This document shows, in pieces, positions 9,947-20,381 of a stretch of 64,000 nt of DNA (the first letter of the stretch is position 1; each line of letters opens with the position of its first letter). The DNA is from Flavobacteriales bacterium (lineage in GTDB: Bacteria > Bacteroidota > Bacteroidia > Flavobacteriales > UBA7430). The notes below the pieces were generated by a model. That model did no database searches. It worked only from the letters and a program-made list of their open reading frames with translations, and had not been told where the DNA came from. Location: the NCBI GenBank assembly GCA_022425195.1, contig JAKMFX010000040.1, positions 1 to 64,000 on the forward strand, read 5' to 3'. The position numbers and the translations under genes were made by a program.

Positions 9947-11716
9947 ATGAATTTGAAACCCACGAGAATATTTGAACTCGCAGAATATACACATCAAAAA
10001 TTCAACAAACCTGATGTACTGGCAGGAAAAGAAGACGGTGTATGGAGAACCTATTCCTCGGAGGAATTCGTTAAGATTACTGACGCCATAGGATATGGCT
10101 TATTAAATCTGGGGATGAATCCTGGAGACAAGATTGCCGTCGTTTCCGCCAATCGTCCGGAATGGGCATTGGCTGATATGGGCATCAGTAAAATTGGAGC
10201 CATCAATGTTCCTATTTATCCCAACGTCACTTCCGATGATTACGAATACATCCTTAAAGATTCCGGTGCCCGAATTTTATTTGTGGGCTCTGAAGAAATT
10301 TTTGAGAAAGTACATTCCCTCATTGATAAAGTGGACACGCTTGAGGCTATTTATGCCTTCGACGAAATTGAACATGCGAAAGATTGGCATGAAATTATTG
10401 AGGACGGTATGGAGCATCCAAAAGCCTCAAAAATGAAAGCGCATCAACTGGAGGTCAAATCATCAGACCTGTATACCATTATTTACACATCGGGGACCAC
10501 CGGAAACCCAAAAGGAGTGATGTTGTCTCACGACAATTTATATTCGCAATTCATCGGTCTCAAAGACTCACTTCCTCTAGATGAAACTGACAGGGCGATA
10601 AGTTTTTTGCCCCTATGTCATGTATTTGAAAGGGTGGTAGAATATTATTACCTCTACAAGGGAACCTCGATATACTACGCAGAAAGCATCGAACAAATCG
10701 GCGATAATTTAAAAGAAATTAAACCGAGCATCATGCCAACAGTTCCTCGGTTGTTGGAAAAAATATACGACAAAATTGTTGCCAAAGGCTCTGACCTTAC
10801 TGGGCTCAAAAAGAACCTTTTCTTTTGGGCCTTAAACTTAGGTCTTCGTCACGAACTCGATGGAAAAAATGGAGCCTTTTACGAGTTTCAATTAAAAATT
10901 GCCAACAAACTCATCTTTAGCAAATGGCGAGAAGCGGTTGGGGGTAATATCAAATTCATATTTTCAGGTGCAGCTGCACTTCAACCTCGACTGGCACGAG
11001 TATTTACGGCAGCTCAAATACCGATTTTTGAAGGTTACGGTCTCTCCGAAACCTCTCCTGTGATTGCGGTTAACACACCTGAAAAAGGCGGTAGATGCTA
11101 CGGTACCGTAGGAAAAGTCATGAAGGGTGTACAAGTCAAGTTTGGCCCTGATGGAGAAATCCTATGCAAAGGACAAAACGTAATGATGGGTTATTACAAA
11201 AGACCCGATCTAACCGCAGAGGTCATTGACGAAGACGGATGGTTTGCTACCGGAGACATCGGAAAGATGGTTGACGGTGTGTATCTACAAATCACAGACC
11301 GTAAAAAAGAAATATTCAAAACTTCGGGCGGAAAATACATCGCACCCCAAGTCATGGAAAATAAATTTAAAGAATCCAGAATCATTGAACAAGTGATGGT
11401 GTTGGGAGATGGAGAGAAAATGCCAGGTGCATTCATCGTTCCTGAATTTGAATCCCTCAAGGTATGGTGCCAGCTTCATGAAATCAGCTACACTACAAAT
11501 TCGGAAATGACCGAACATCCTGAAGTGCTCAAAAAATATGAAAGCGAAATCAACCGTTACAACCAACAGTTCGCCCCCTACGAACAAGTCAAAAAATTCG
11601 TACTCATGAAAGATGTCTGGTCGGTTGACGGTGGTGAACTAACCGCTACACTGAAACTAAAAAGAAAGCCGATACGCGCCAAATACGACAATGAATATCG
11701 TGAAATTTACCCTTGA
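9947..11716 (+). CDS. fadD: Long-chain acyl-CoA synthetase (AMP-forming)
   Basis: IIYTSGTTGNPKGVMLSHDN AMP-binding motif; GYGLSETSPVIAVN. ORF track start 9818 overlaps recG; ATG at 9947 (MNLKPTRIFELAEY) is the likelier start. Confidence 0.92.
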   Translation: MNLKPTRIFELAEYTHQKFNKPDVLAGKEDGVWRTYSSEEFVKITDAIGYGLLNLGMNPGDKIAVVSANRPEWALADMGISKIGAINVPIYPNVTSDDYEYILKDSGARILFVGSEEIFEKVHSLIDKVDTLEAIYAFDEIEHAKDWHEIIEDGMEHPKASKMKAHQLEVKSSDLYTIIYTSGTTGNPKGVMLSHDNLYSQFIGLKDSLPLDETDRAISFLPLCHVFERVVEYYYLYKGTSIYYAESIEQIGDNLKEIKPSIMPTVPRLLEKIYDKIVAKGSDLTGLKKNLFFWALNLGLRHELDGKNGAFYEFQLKIANKLIFSKWREAVGGNIKFIFSGAAALQPRLARVFTAAQIPIFEGYGLSETSPVIAVNTPEKGGRCYGTVGKVMKGVQVKFGPDGEILCKGQNVMMGYYKRPDLTAEVIDEDGWFATGDIGKMVDGVYLQITDRKKEIFKTSGGKYIAPQVMENKFKESRIIEQVMVLGDGEKMPGAFIVPEFESLKVWCQLHEISYTTNSEMTEHPEVLKKYESEINRYNQQFAPYEQVKKFVLMKDVWSVDGGELTATLKLKRKPIRAKYDNEYREIYP

Positions 11717-11763
11717 TGAACCACCAATCGAAACGTTTATTAAACACTAAAATATAGTGTATT

Positions 11764-11798
11764 AAAGCTCTAACAAATCTAGTTAGAGCTTTTTTTTA
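11764..11798 (+). terminator. Rho-independent terminator after fadD
   Basis: AAAGCTCTAAC-AAATCTA-GTTAGAGCTTTTTTTT. Confidence 0.85.
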
Positions 11799-11866
11799 TC
11801 TTTTTTAAAAACCCTACAAGCCAATACTGTAGGGGATTTAATAAGATTTATTTTCATGTAAAAAAG

Positions 11867-11908
11867 GTATGCATGCCAAATAATTGCCAATTAATTATGC
11901 TTGCATAC
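11867..11908. promoter_or_regulatory. Candidate operator dyad upstream of marR
   Basis: GTATGCATGC (11867-11876) and GCTTGCATAC (11899-11908): inverted repeat with one mismatch, just upstream of a TAGCTTTG -7 element at 11919-11926. Confidence 0.5.
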
Positions 11909-11943
11909 TTTTTTTTCTTAGCTTTGAGTAAAGCACATTAAAA

Positions 11944-12381
11944 ATGAACGAAAAGAAACACATCATCGATTTTAGAATCAGATCTTCATGGCACGGCATC
12001 TCAAGATTTTACAATGAGCAAGCCAAAGATCACGATGCAACTGCCTCTACAGGATTTGCCTTGCTAAACATCGAAAAGGACGGAATACTATCAACCCAGC
12101 TGGGTCCTAAAATGGGAATGGAATCTCGAAGCTTGACGCGCACACTTAAAGGGATGCATGACCAGGGATATATTCGAAAAAAAATAGATCCTGCAGACAA
12201 AAGAAAAGTACACATTTTCCTAACCAAAAAAGGTTTGAGTTATCGGAAAATCGCCTCGGAAAATGTAAAAATATTTAATGAACGTGTTTTCGAAAAAATC
12301 ACCCAAGAAGATCTAAACACTTTTTATAAGGTGATGGATTCGATAGACGTATCTGTTGAAGAACTGAAAAATGAAATCTAA
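11944..12381 (+). CDS. MarR family winged-helix transcriptional regulator
   Basis: 145 aa; GMESRSLTRTLKGMHDQGYIRKKIDPADKRKVHIFLTKKG recognition helix and wing typical of MarR; overlaps the downstream CDS. Confidence 0.9.
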   Translation: MNEKKHIIDFRIRSSWHGISRFYNEQAKDHDATASTGFALLNIEKDGILSTQLGPKMGMESRSLTRTLKGMHDQGYIRKKIDPADKRKVHIFLTKKGLSYRKIASENVKIFNERVFEKITQEDLNTFYKVMDSIDVSVEELKNEI

Positions 12382-14782
12382 AAGAAGCCTAAAAAAAGTA
12401 GCTATTATTGGCTCGGGAATTATGGGATCTCGAATAGCCTGCCACATGGCAAACATTGGTTTAGATGTCATCTTATTAGACATCGCCCCCAGTGAATTAA
12501 GTGAAGTGGAGAAAAAAGCCGGTTTATCTTTGAACGACCCCAAAGTAAAAGACCGAATCGTGAATGAAGCGCTGAAGTCTACCCTCAAATCTAAACCGGC
12601 TCCACTTTACATTAAAGAGTTCGTAAATAGAATTGAAACTGGAAATCTAAGCGATGGTATAGAAAAAATATCAGATGCGGATTGGATTATCGAAGTTGTG
12701 GTAGAACGTCTTGACATCAAACAGCAAGTTTATGAAACGGTAGAAAAACATAGAAAAGAAGGGAGTATTGTTTCGAGCAATACATCAGGCATTCCAATTC
12801 ATATGATGACCAAAGGTCGCAGTGAAGATTTCAAAAAGCATTTCTTAGGAACACATTTCTTCAATCCACCAAGATACCTGGAGCTATTGGAAATAATCCC
12901 CACAAAATTTACAGACAACAGTATTGTTGACTTCCTAATGAATTTTGGAGATCGTCACCTCGGGAAAACCACTGTGCTATGCAAAGACACTCCCGCCTTT
13001 ATAGCCAATCGCGTTGGAGTTGCTGGAATCCTGTCCCTTTTTCATCTGGTAGAAAAAAAAGGACTCAGTGTAGAAGCTATTGACCAACTCACAGGGCCGA
13101 TCATTGGTCGCCCCAAATCGGCTACGTTCCGAACTTGTGATGTGGTGGGTTTAGATACACTCGTTCACGTTGCTCATGGACTTTATGAGAATTGTCCGAA
13201 TGATCTATCTCGAGAAGCTTTTAAACTTCCCAAATACGTTCAAAAGCTATACGAGAACAAATGGCTAGGTGACAAAACCCGACAAGGGTTTTACAAAAAG
13301 ACCAAAGATGAAAATGGCAAAAAAGCCATACTATCTCTTGACTTTAACTCTTTTGAGTATAGCGCACAAGATCGAATAAAATCTCCCACATTAGCAAAAG
13401 CTAAAGAGATTGACAGCCTCAGAAAACGACTTAAATTTTTGTTCAACAGCAAATGTGAAATAGGGGATTTCTACAGAGAAATGTTCACCGACATGTTTGC
13501 CTATGTATCTCATCGCATCCCCGAAATATCGGATGAAACTTATCGCATAGACCAGGCGATTAAAGCGGGTTTTGGATGGGAATTAGGCCCCTTCGAAATC
13601 TGGGACGCCATTGGGGTTTCATCCGCATTAGATCAAGCATCAGCTCTAGATATGGACATCGCTCCATGGGTGAAGAAAATGCCAAAGGATGGAAATGCTT
13701 CTTTCTATCGTATTGAAGATTCATCCCAGCAGTATTTCAATCAGATCGAGCAAAACTATTTAAAAATACCGAGTCAGGATGCCATCACCGATTTACATGT
13801 GCTCAAAAAAAATAATTTGATCTGGCAAAAAGACGTCGCTTCATTGATTGACCTGGGCGATGGAATCATCAACCTCGAGTTTCATTCTAAAATGAATTCC
13901 GTTGGAGGCGATACACTTCAGACCATCCATCAAGCCATTGAAACTTCAGAGGAACAATATCGAGGTCTGATTATAGCCAATCAAGGTGCTAACTTTTCTG
14001 TAGGCGCCAACTTGGCCATGATCTTTATGCTGGCCATTGAACAAGATTATGAAGAACTCGATTTTGCCGTCCGCGCCTTCCAACAAACCACCCAAAAAAT
14101 TCGTTATTCGAATACTCCGGTGGTCGTTGCACCTCATGCCATGACACTCGGTGGTGGATGTGAAATATCTCTACATGCCGACGTAACTCAGGCAGCGGCA
14201 GAAACCTACATGGGATTGGTAGAAATGGGTGTTGGACTGATTCCGGGGGGTGGAGGCTCAAAAGAAATGGCTTTACGCGCCTCAGAGCGATTTAATACGG
14301 GAGATATTGAAAACCCTCTGATTCGAGAACTATTTCTAAACATTGGTATGGCTAAAGTATCTAGCTCAGCACACGAAGCTATGGACTTAGGGCTTTTAAG
14401 AAAAGGTGTTGACGGCATTTCTGTCAATAAAAAAAGACGAATTAGCGATGCCAAGGCGGCCGCAATTGCTCTGGCAGAAAAGGGATACAGACCTCCATCT
14501 AAGGAAAAGAAGGTGAAAGTTTTAGGGAATCAGATTTTAGGCTCTTTTCTCGTGGGGGCAGATTCTATGTTACACGCAGGTTTCATTACGGAACACGAAA
14601 AGTTGATGTCAGAAAAACTCGGATACGTGATGTCTGGAGGAGATTTATCACAGCCTACGATGGTTAGCGAGCAATACCTCCTCGACATAGAAAGAGAGGC
14701 ATTTTTATCACTTACAGGAGAACGTAAAACGCTGGAACGCATTGAGCACATGCTCAAAACAGGAAAACCACTAAGAAATTAA
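12371..14782 (+). CDS. fadN: 3-hydroxyacyl-CoA dehydrogenase / enoyl-CoA hydratase bifunctional protein (FadN-like domain order)
   Basis: 803 aa; N-terminal Rossmann VAIIGSGIMGSRIACHMAN, 3HCDH GTHFFNPPRYLELLEIIP, C-terminal crotonase VGANLAMIF / GGGCEISLHADVTQAAAETYMGLVEMGVGLIPGGGGS. Confidence 0.9.
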   Translation: MKSKRSLKKVAIIGSGIMGSRIACHMANIGLDVILLDIAPSELSEVEKKAGLSLNDPKVKDRIVNEALKSTLKSKPAPLYIKEFVNRIETGNLSDGIEKISDADWIIEVVVERLDIKQQVYETVEKHRKEGSIVSSNTSGIPIHMMTKGRSEDFKKHFLGTHFFNPPRYLELLEIIPTKFTDNSIVDFLMNFGDRHLGKTTVLCKDTPAFIANRVGVAGILSLFHLVEKKGLSVEAIDQLTGPIIGRPKSATFRTCDVVGLDTLVHVAHGLYENCPNDLSREAFKLPKYVQKLYENKWLGDKTRQGFYKKTKDENGKKAILSLDFNSFEYSAQDRIKSPTLAKAKEIDSLRKRLKFLFNSKCEIGDFYREMFTDMFAYVSHRIPEISDETYRIDQAIKAGFGWELGPFEIWDAIGVSSALDQASALDMDIAPWVKKMPKDGNASFYRIEDSSQQYFNQIEQNYLKIPSQDAITDLHVLKKNNLIWQKDVASLIDLGDGIINLEFHSKMNSVGGDTLQTIHQAIETSEEQYRGLIIANQGANFSVGANLAMIFMLAIEQDYEELDFAVRAFQQTTQKIRYSNTPVVVAPHAMTLGGGCEISLHADVTQAAAETYMGLVEMGVGLIPGGGGSKEMALRASERFNTGDIENPLIRELFLNIGMAKVSSSAHEAMDLGLLRKGVDGISVNKKRRISDAKAAAIALAEKGYRPPSKEKKVKVLGNQILGSFLVGADSMLHAGFITEHEKLMSEKLGYVMSGGDLSQPTMVSEQYLLDIEREAFLSLTGERKTLERIEHMLKTGKPLRN

Positions 14783-14792
14783 GACGGATAAA

Positions 14793-15971
14793 ATGAAAGC
14801 ATACATCATAAAAGGATATCGAACCGCTGTAGGAAAAGCCCCACGAGGCATGTTCCGATTTATGCGACCTGACGACTTGGCTGCCGCTACAGTCAGCCAT
14901 TTGGTAAAGACGATTCCAGAGTTAGACGTCAACCGAATTGATGATGTGATTGTTGGAAATGCAACGCCCGAAGCAGAACAAGGACTGAACATTGGACGTA
15001 TGGTTTCATTGATAGGTTTACATACAGATCTCGTCCCAGGCATGACCGTCAACAGATACTGCTCCTCGGGACTAGAATCCATAGCCATTGCCTCAGCGAA
15101 AATTAATGCAGGAATGGCACATTGTATCATTGCAGGTGGTGTAGAAACCATGTCTCCGATTCCCTTTGGAGGATGGAGGGTCGTGCCTAATGCTAAGGTG
15201 GCCGCAAATCATCCAAGCTGGTACTGGGGCATGGGGAATACGGCAGAAGAGGTTGCAAATCGCTTTTCTATTTCTAGAGCAGAGCAAGATGAATTTGCCT
15301 TCAACTCTCATCAAAAAGCTTTGAAAGCCATCGACGCTAAATTGTTTAAAGATGAAATCGTACCCATTGAGGTGGAAGAAATCTTCTTGGATGAACAGGA
15401 AAAAAAACAAAGCCGATCCTATCTTGTTGACACTGATGAAGGCCCTCGAAGAGGGACAAACATAGACGCACTCGCTCGATTACGGCCCGTTTTTGCAGCC
15501 AAAGGTTCTGTGACGGCAGGGAATGCATCACAAACCTCTGATGGGGCAGCATTTGTGATGGTGATGTCTGAAAAGATGGTCAAAGAGCTGAACCTAGAGC
15601 CTGTTGCCCAATTATTGAGCTATCAAGTTGCTGGGCTAGAACCCAAAGTTATGGGTATGGGACCTGTGTATGCTGTTCCCAAAGCATTACAAGACTCAGG
15701 CTTAAAAATACAAGACATTGAGCAAATTGAGCTGAACGAAGCCTTTGCCTCTCAGTCCCTCGCCGTCATCAAAGAACTTGGGATTGATCCGGGAATCGTA
15801 AATGTCAATGGCGGTGCCATTGCCTTGGGTCACCCCTTGGGATGCACAGGAGCGAAACTCTCTGTTCAATTGTTTAACGAAATGCGAAGAAGAAAACAAC
15901 GATATGGAATGGTGACCATGTGTGTGGGAACCGGACAGGGTGCAGCAGGCATCTATGAACTTTTAAAATAA
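14793..15971 (+). CDS. fadA: Acetyl-CoA acyltransferase (thiolase)
   Basis: 392 aa; VNRYCSSGLESIAIA active-site Cys, NVNGGAIALGHPLGCTGAKL, MVTMCVGTGQGAAGIYE. Confidence 0.95.
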   Translation: MKAYIIKGYRTAVGKAPRGMFRFMRPDDLAAATVSHLVKTIPELDVNRIDDVIVGNATPEAEQGLNIGRMVSLIGLHTDLVPGMTVNRYCSSGLESIAIASAKINAGMAHCIIAGGVETMSPIPFGGWRVVPNAKVAANHPSWYWGMGNTAEEVANRFSISRAEQDEFAFNSHQKALKAIDAKLFKDEIVPIEVEEIFLDEQEKKQSRSYLVDTDEGPRRGTNIDALARLRPVFAAKGSVTAGNASQTSDGAAFVMVMSEKMVKELNLEPVAQLLSYQVAGLEPKVMGMGPVYAVPKALQDSGLKIQDIEQIELNEAFASQSLAVIKELGIDPGIVNVNGGAIALGHPLGCTGAKLSVQLFNEMRRRKQRYGMVTMCVGTGQGAAGIYELLK

Positions 15972-15976
15972 TACAA

Positions 15977-17773
15977 ATGAGCTACTTAAAAGGCGGACAA
16001 TTTTTAGTAAAAGAAACCCATGCCGATGATGTTTTCATCCGTGAAGAGTTTGGTGAGGATCAACAAATGATGCTTGGTGCCACTCAAGATTTTACCGAAC
16101 GTGAAATCCGTCCACACCTGATGCGTTTTGAAGAAAAAGATTATGCATTGGTAGAAGATATTATTCGAAAAGCAGGTGAGCTAGGTCTCTTGGCCATTAG
16201 TGTTCCCGAGAAATATAGCGGACTGGGTATGGGCTTTAATACAGGGATGCTAATTTGTGAAGAAATCTCCAGTCTAACGGGCTCTGTAGCTACTGCTTTC
16301 GGTGCACATACGGGAATTGGCACCCTACCGGTTTTACTTTACGGAACTGAAGAACAGAAACAACATTACCTACCCAAACTCGCTTCCGGTGAATGGATTG
16401 CCTGTTACAATCTTACCGAACCCGATGCTGGGTCTGATGCCAATGCAGGTAAAACAAAAGCCGTTCTTTCGGAGGATGGAGAACACTACGAAATCTCTGG
16501 CCAAAAAATATGGATCTCTAATGCCGGCTTTGCACAAGTGTTCATCGTGTTCGCTCGGATTGAAGACGATAAAAATATCACGGGATTCATTTTCGAAAAA
16601 GACAAAGTAGAGGGATTAACCCTCAATCCGGAAGAGGCAAAATTAGGCATTCGATCTTCCTCAACACGTCAGGTATTTTTCAATCAGGTAAAAGTACCCA
16701 AATCGGCGATGTTAGGAAATCGTGGAGAAGGGTTTAAAATTGCTATGAATGCCTTAAACGTAGGGCGGATTAAACTGAGTGTAGCAGTAACCGGCGCGGC
16801 AAAAAAAGTATTGAATTATGCCATCGACTATGCTACAGAGCGCAAACAATTCAAAACTCCTATTGCCGCTTTTGGCGCCATTCAATTCAAATTGGCTGAA
16901 ATGGCCACCAAAACATATGTTGCAGACGCAGGAAATTACAGAGCTGGGCAAAATATTGAAGACCACATAAAGCGTTTGGAAAAAGAAGGCCTTAGTCCTC
17001 AAGATTCAAAATTAAAAGGTGTTGAGGAGTACGCTATAGAATGTGCCATTCTCAAAGTATTTGGCTCTGAGATGATTCAATATGTGGCTGATGAGGCCGT
17101 TCAAGTATACGGAGGTATGGGTTTTTCAGCAGACTCAGAGGTAGAAGCCAGTTACAGAGATGCTCGCATCTCTCGTATTTATGAGGGGACAAATGAAATC
17201 AATCGACTTTTGTTGGTGAAAATGATGATGAAAAAAGCCCTGACGGGTGAAATAGACCTTATGGGTCCAGCGAAAGCAGTAGCCAAAGAGTTGATGAGCA
17301 TCCCATCTTTTGGTGATGCCTCCGAGAACTTTTTTGACGAAGAAAAAAAGGTGCTAAATCATCTAAAGAAAACGGTATTGATGGTGGCGGGTACGGCGAC
17401 AAAAAAACTAGGCCAAAGGATGGCTGAAGAACAAGAAGTGATGATGAATGTCGCCAATATTATCATTGAAATATACATGCTTGAATCTGCCCTATTAAAA
17501 ACGGAAAAACTCGTGCATAAAGAGGGTGAAAAAAAACACCAAGAAAAAATATCCATGTGCATTAATTACCTGCACCATGCCGTGGAAGAAGTTCGAAAAA
17601 ATGGGAAGGAAGCTTTATACGCCATCTCCGAAGGAGATGAGCAAAGAATGCTTCTGATGGGACTCAAACGGTTTACGAAAACTAAAGCAACCAACTTAAA
17701 AGAGCATAGAAGAAGTATTGCTAAAAAACTGATTGAAGAAAAACAATATTGTTTTGACCCCCCCCAACTGTAA
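15977..17773 (+). CDS. fadE: Acyl-CoA dehydrogenase
   Basis: 598 aa; YNLTEPDAGSDANAGKTKA, QVYGGMGFSADSEVEASYRDARISRIYEGTNEINRLL. Confidence 0.95.
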   Translation: MSYLKGGQFLVKETHADDVFIREEFGEDQQMMLGATQDFTEREIRPHLMRFEEKDYALVEDIIRKAGELGLLAISVPEKYSGLGMGFNTGMLICEEISSLTGSVATAFGAHTGIGTLPVLLYGTEEQKQHYLPKLASGEWIACYNLTEPDAGSDANAGKTKAVLSEDGEHYEISGQKIWISNAGFAQVFIVFARIEDDKNITGFIFEKDKVEGLTLNPEEAKLGIRSSSTRQVFFNQVKVPKSAMLGNRGEGFKIAMNALNVGRIKLSVAVTGAAKKVLNYAIDYATERKQFKTPIAAFGAIQFKLAEMATKTYVADAGNYRAGQNIEDHIKRLEKEGLSPQDSKLKGVEEYAIECAILKVFGSEMIQYVADEAVQVYGGMGFSADSEVEASYRDARISRIYEGTNEINRLLLVKMMMKKALTGEIDLMGPAKAVAKELMSIPSFGDASENFFDEEKKVLNHLKKTVLMVAGTATKKLGQRMAEEQEVMMNVANIIIEIYMLESALLKTEKLVHKEGEKKHQEKISMCINYLHHAVEEVRKNGKEALYAISEGDEQRMLLMGLKRFTKTKATNLKEHRRSIAKKLIEEKQYCFDPPQL

Positions 17774-17792
17774 AGTTTATTTACGGATGCGG

Positions 17793-17820
17793 AAAACCCT
17801 CACATCACTGTGAGGGTTTT
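17793..17820. terminator. Bidirectional terminator hairpin between convergent genes
   Basis: AAAACCCTCAC-ATCACT-GTGAGGGTTTT between stops at 17773 (+) and 17823 (-). Confidence 0.88.
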
Positions 17821-17822
17821 TA

Positions 17823-20381
17823 TCAGTTATCGAAGTACTTCTCTATCAAATAGGCCAAGTAATCTCGATGTGCATTCGTACTAGCGCCGAAGTCACTTAC
17901 CTTACTTACCTCATCACTTATCAGGTTCAATTGATGATGGAGCTGAGATCGAATCATTCCATGCAAGCTCTTATACCCTGCAATTCGAATCAAACGATTC
18001 ACATAAGCCAGTTGTAAGTTTTGTCTGAAACTATTCACCTGCGCTTTTTGATCTGCTTCAAAAATGGCCTCGTTTAAATCTGTAAAATAAGCTGCCAACT
18101 CATATTCGTTTCCATAAAGAGATGTGTTTACCATTCGGTTAAGTACATTCTTATTGAGTAATTGAGCCAAAACAGCTTTCTGAATGCTCAAAATACGCTC
18201 ATGTATTTTTGGGTCCTCACCTCCATAGGGAGTGTTAAAGCCTCTACGTTGTTGCTGTAAGTACGGATACAAATCTGCAGCTTTCTCAAAAGCATCAGGT
18301 GCGAATGCGTATTTTGCAAGCGCATTCATTGCTTTCTTCTGTGCCTCATAAGCTACCGGCGAAAAAGGTTTTTCCTCATTCTCTTGTCCTACCATTGCCC
18401 GACTTACATGAACTCCAGCGATCTGTCGACTGATGATTTTCAAAGAAGTATAATATTGAGAAGTCAGCGTCATGTAGGAATTCAACACCTCTTGATGAGA
18501 CTGTCCCTCTTTACGATATTTATCAAGGATGTTGGGCAAAACCTTATTGACCAATTCAATACGATCGATTGCATAGGCAACCGGATCTGAGGTCAAATCA
18601 TAGATCATGGCATGGGGGTCCATACCCTTCCCTGTAGAACGCATATCGTCCGCATCATTAGCAAAATCAAGTCCATGTTTTGTGCTCTCAGACAATAAGT
18701 CCCTCAAGCCTTCTTCATCCAAGTCTGCATATGCAAACTCAATGGCCCAGTGATCATAAACTCCTGGAATGGTATCGTAATACAAACCTTGATTTTCGGA
18801 ATGCAGACTGAAATTTATCGCAGGATACTCCATAACCGAGGAACAAAGACCTTTTTCATAGGTGGTTTCTTTGTTCAAAATCTCATCGTATGTGAGCCAA
18901 TTTGAACCTTTAAAATTATGATTTAAGCCGAGGGTATGTCCTACCTCGTGAAGAACCAGTCGCTTGATAGACTCTCTGAGCAAATCCTCTTTATGTTCGG
19001 AGGGAAGCTCTAAGGCGTCAATAGCACTCTGTGCAAACAAATTATTAGATTGCATCAGGGAGGATGCGGAACAATAATGATCGGTTGGTGAATGCGCCTC
19101 TTCTGAAGGAAGCCCCACAGATTCAAAAAGCTGGCCTTGCTTGATGCGTTTGGTGATGTAAGTCCATTCCAACATGATATCAGCTCCCATAATTTGACCC
19201 GTACGCGGATTTACAAAGCTTGGGCCATAACCTCCAAACATGGGTCTTGGCGAAGAGACCCAGCGAAGTACATTATAGCGAAGGTCCCCCGCATCCCAAA
19301 GGGCTGTATCGGGCTGTATCTTCACCTGTACAGCATCTTTAAATCCAGCACTCTCAAAAGCATAACTCCAAGACTCTACCGCATCTTTAATCCAAGGCCT
19401 CAGCTTTAAGGGCGTTGTGTTTTCTATCCAAAAAACTAGGGGCTCTACAGGTTCAGAGATGGTACTGTCGGGCTCTTTCTTTACCAAATTCCAACGATGT
19501 ACCAGATCGCGATAATTCAGAGCCTCAGCAGAAGTCATGTCATTACCCTTCGTGGTAAAGTAACCTACTCTAGGGTCATCATAACGAGGCTCAAAGTTGT
19601 TTTTAGGGATTTCAATCAAAGAATGTTGGACCAGCACATTCACATACCGAGAATCCCCTACTGCAGAACTCCCCGGGAACTTTGGCAATACATTGTCATA
19701 GGCATATTGAACTACAACATCTGTGTTTTGAGGGTAGTTTTTTAATTTTTGATACTTGGTCTTCGTCTTACTGAGCTTTCCAATTTGAAAACCTCTAAAG
19801 CCTGGGATGCCCGCTCTTTTTAATTGTTGTAATTTTTCACTCAAAAAGATCTTATCCGCATCCAACAAGTATTTGGTACTGTCCTTAGTCACTGCAATAA
19901 TAGACTCACTCAATAAAACTGGGTTATTAATGTTCGCATCAGAAGACTTTGACAGAGGACTTTCTGCATCAAAATAATAACGAGTGTTCTGCTGTATAAA
20001 TTCGATGCGGTCATAGTATTTCTGTATTTTAAATACTTTAGAACCCCTGAATTTTCCTCTAAAAAACCCCGCATCTGCGACGCCATTTTCAATGTAACTA
20101 AAGTGAATGTACTCTTTGTCTATTTGATCCGAGGTAATTTCGAGATACAGCTTCCCTTCATTAGAATCTCTGTACAGGGTGAAAAGACCTTCCAACTTTT
20201 CTGCATCTTCAATTTTTTGCTCGTATTTGCTTTTAGACTCTTTTTTGACCCCACTTTCCGCCTTTACATTTTTCTTTCCGAACAACTGCGCTTTTGCATC
20301 TTGAGATGTGCCTGTGAACAAGCACAAAATACTCATAAAATACATCCATTTTCTCATAGTGAAAGATTTTGTTTGACTCAA
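17823..20381 (-). CDS. Secreted zinc-dependent metalloprotease (DUF5117/DUF5118-type)
   Basis: 852 aa, signal-like N-terminus, zincin motif HEVGHTLGLNHNFKGS. Confidence 0.85.
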   Translation of the reverse strand: MSQTKSFTMRKWMYFMSILCLFTGTSQDAKAQLFGKKNVKAESGVKKESKSKYEQKIEDAEKLEGLFTLYRDSNEGKLYLEITSDQIDKEYIHFSYIENGVADAGFFRGKFRGSKVFKIQKYYDRIEFIQQNTRYYFDAESPLSKSSDANINNPVLLSESIIAVTKDSTKYLLDADKIFLSEKLQQLKRAGIPGFRGFQIGKLSKTKTKYQKLKNYPQNTDVVVQYAYDNVLPKFPGSSAVGDSRYVNVLVQHSLIEIPKNNFEPRYDDPRVGYFTTKGNDMTSAEALNYRDLVHRWNLVKKEPDSTISEPVEPLVFWIENTTPLKLRPWIKDAVESWSYAFESAGFKDAVQVKIQPDTALWDAGDLRYNVLRWVSSPRPMFGGYGPSFVNPRTGQIMGADIMLEWTYITKRIKQGQLFESVGLPSEEAHSPTDHYCSASSLMQSNNLFAQSAIDALELPSEHKEDLLRESIKRLVLHEVGHTLGLNHNFKGSNWLTYDEILNKETTYEKGLCSSVMEYPAINFSLHSENQGLYYDTIPGVYDHWAIEFAYADLDEEGLRDLLSESTKHGLDFANDADDMRSTGKGMDPHAMIYDLTSDPVAYAIDRIELVNKVLPNILDKYRKEGQSHQEVLNSYMTLTSQYYTSLKIISRQIAGVHVSRAMVGQENEEKPFSPVAYEAQKKAMNALAKYAFAPDAFEKAADLYPYLQQQRRGFNTPYGGEDPKIHERILSIQKAVLAQLLNKNVLNRMVNTSLYGNEYELAAYFTDLNEAIFEADQKAQVNSFRQNLQLAYVNRLIRIAGYKSLHGMIRSQLHHQLNLISDEVSKVSDFGASTNAHRDYLAYLIEKYFDN

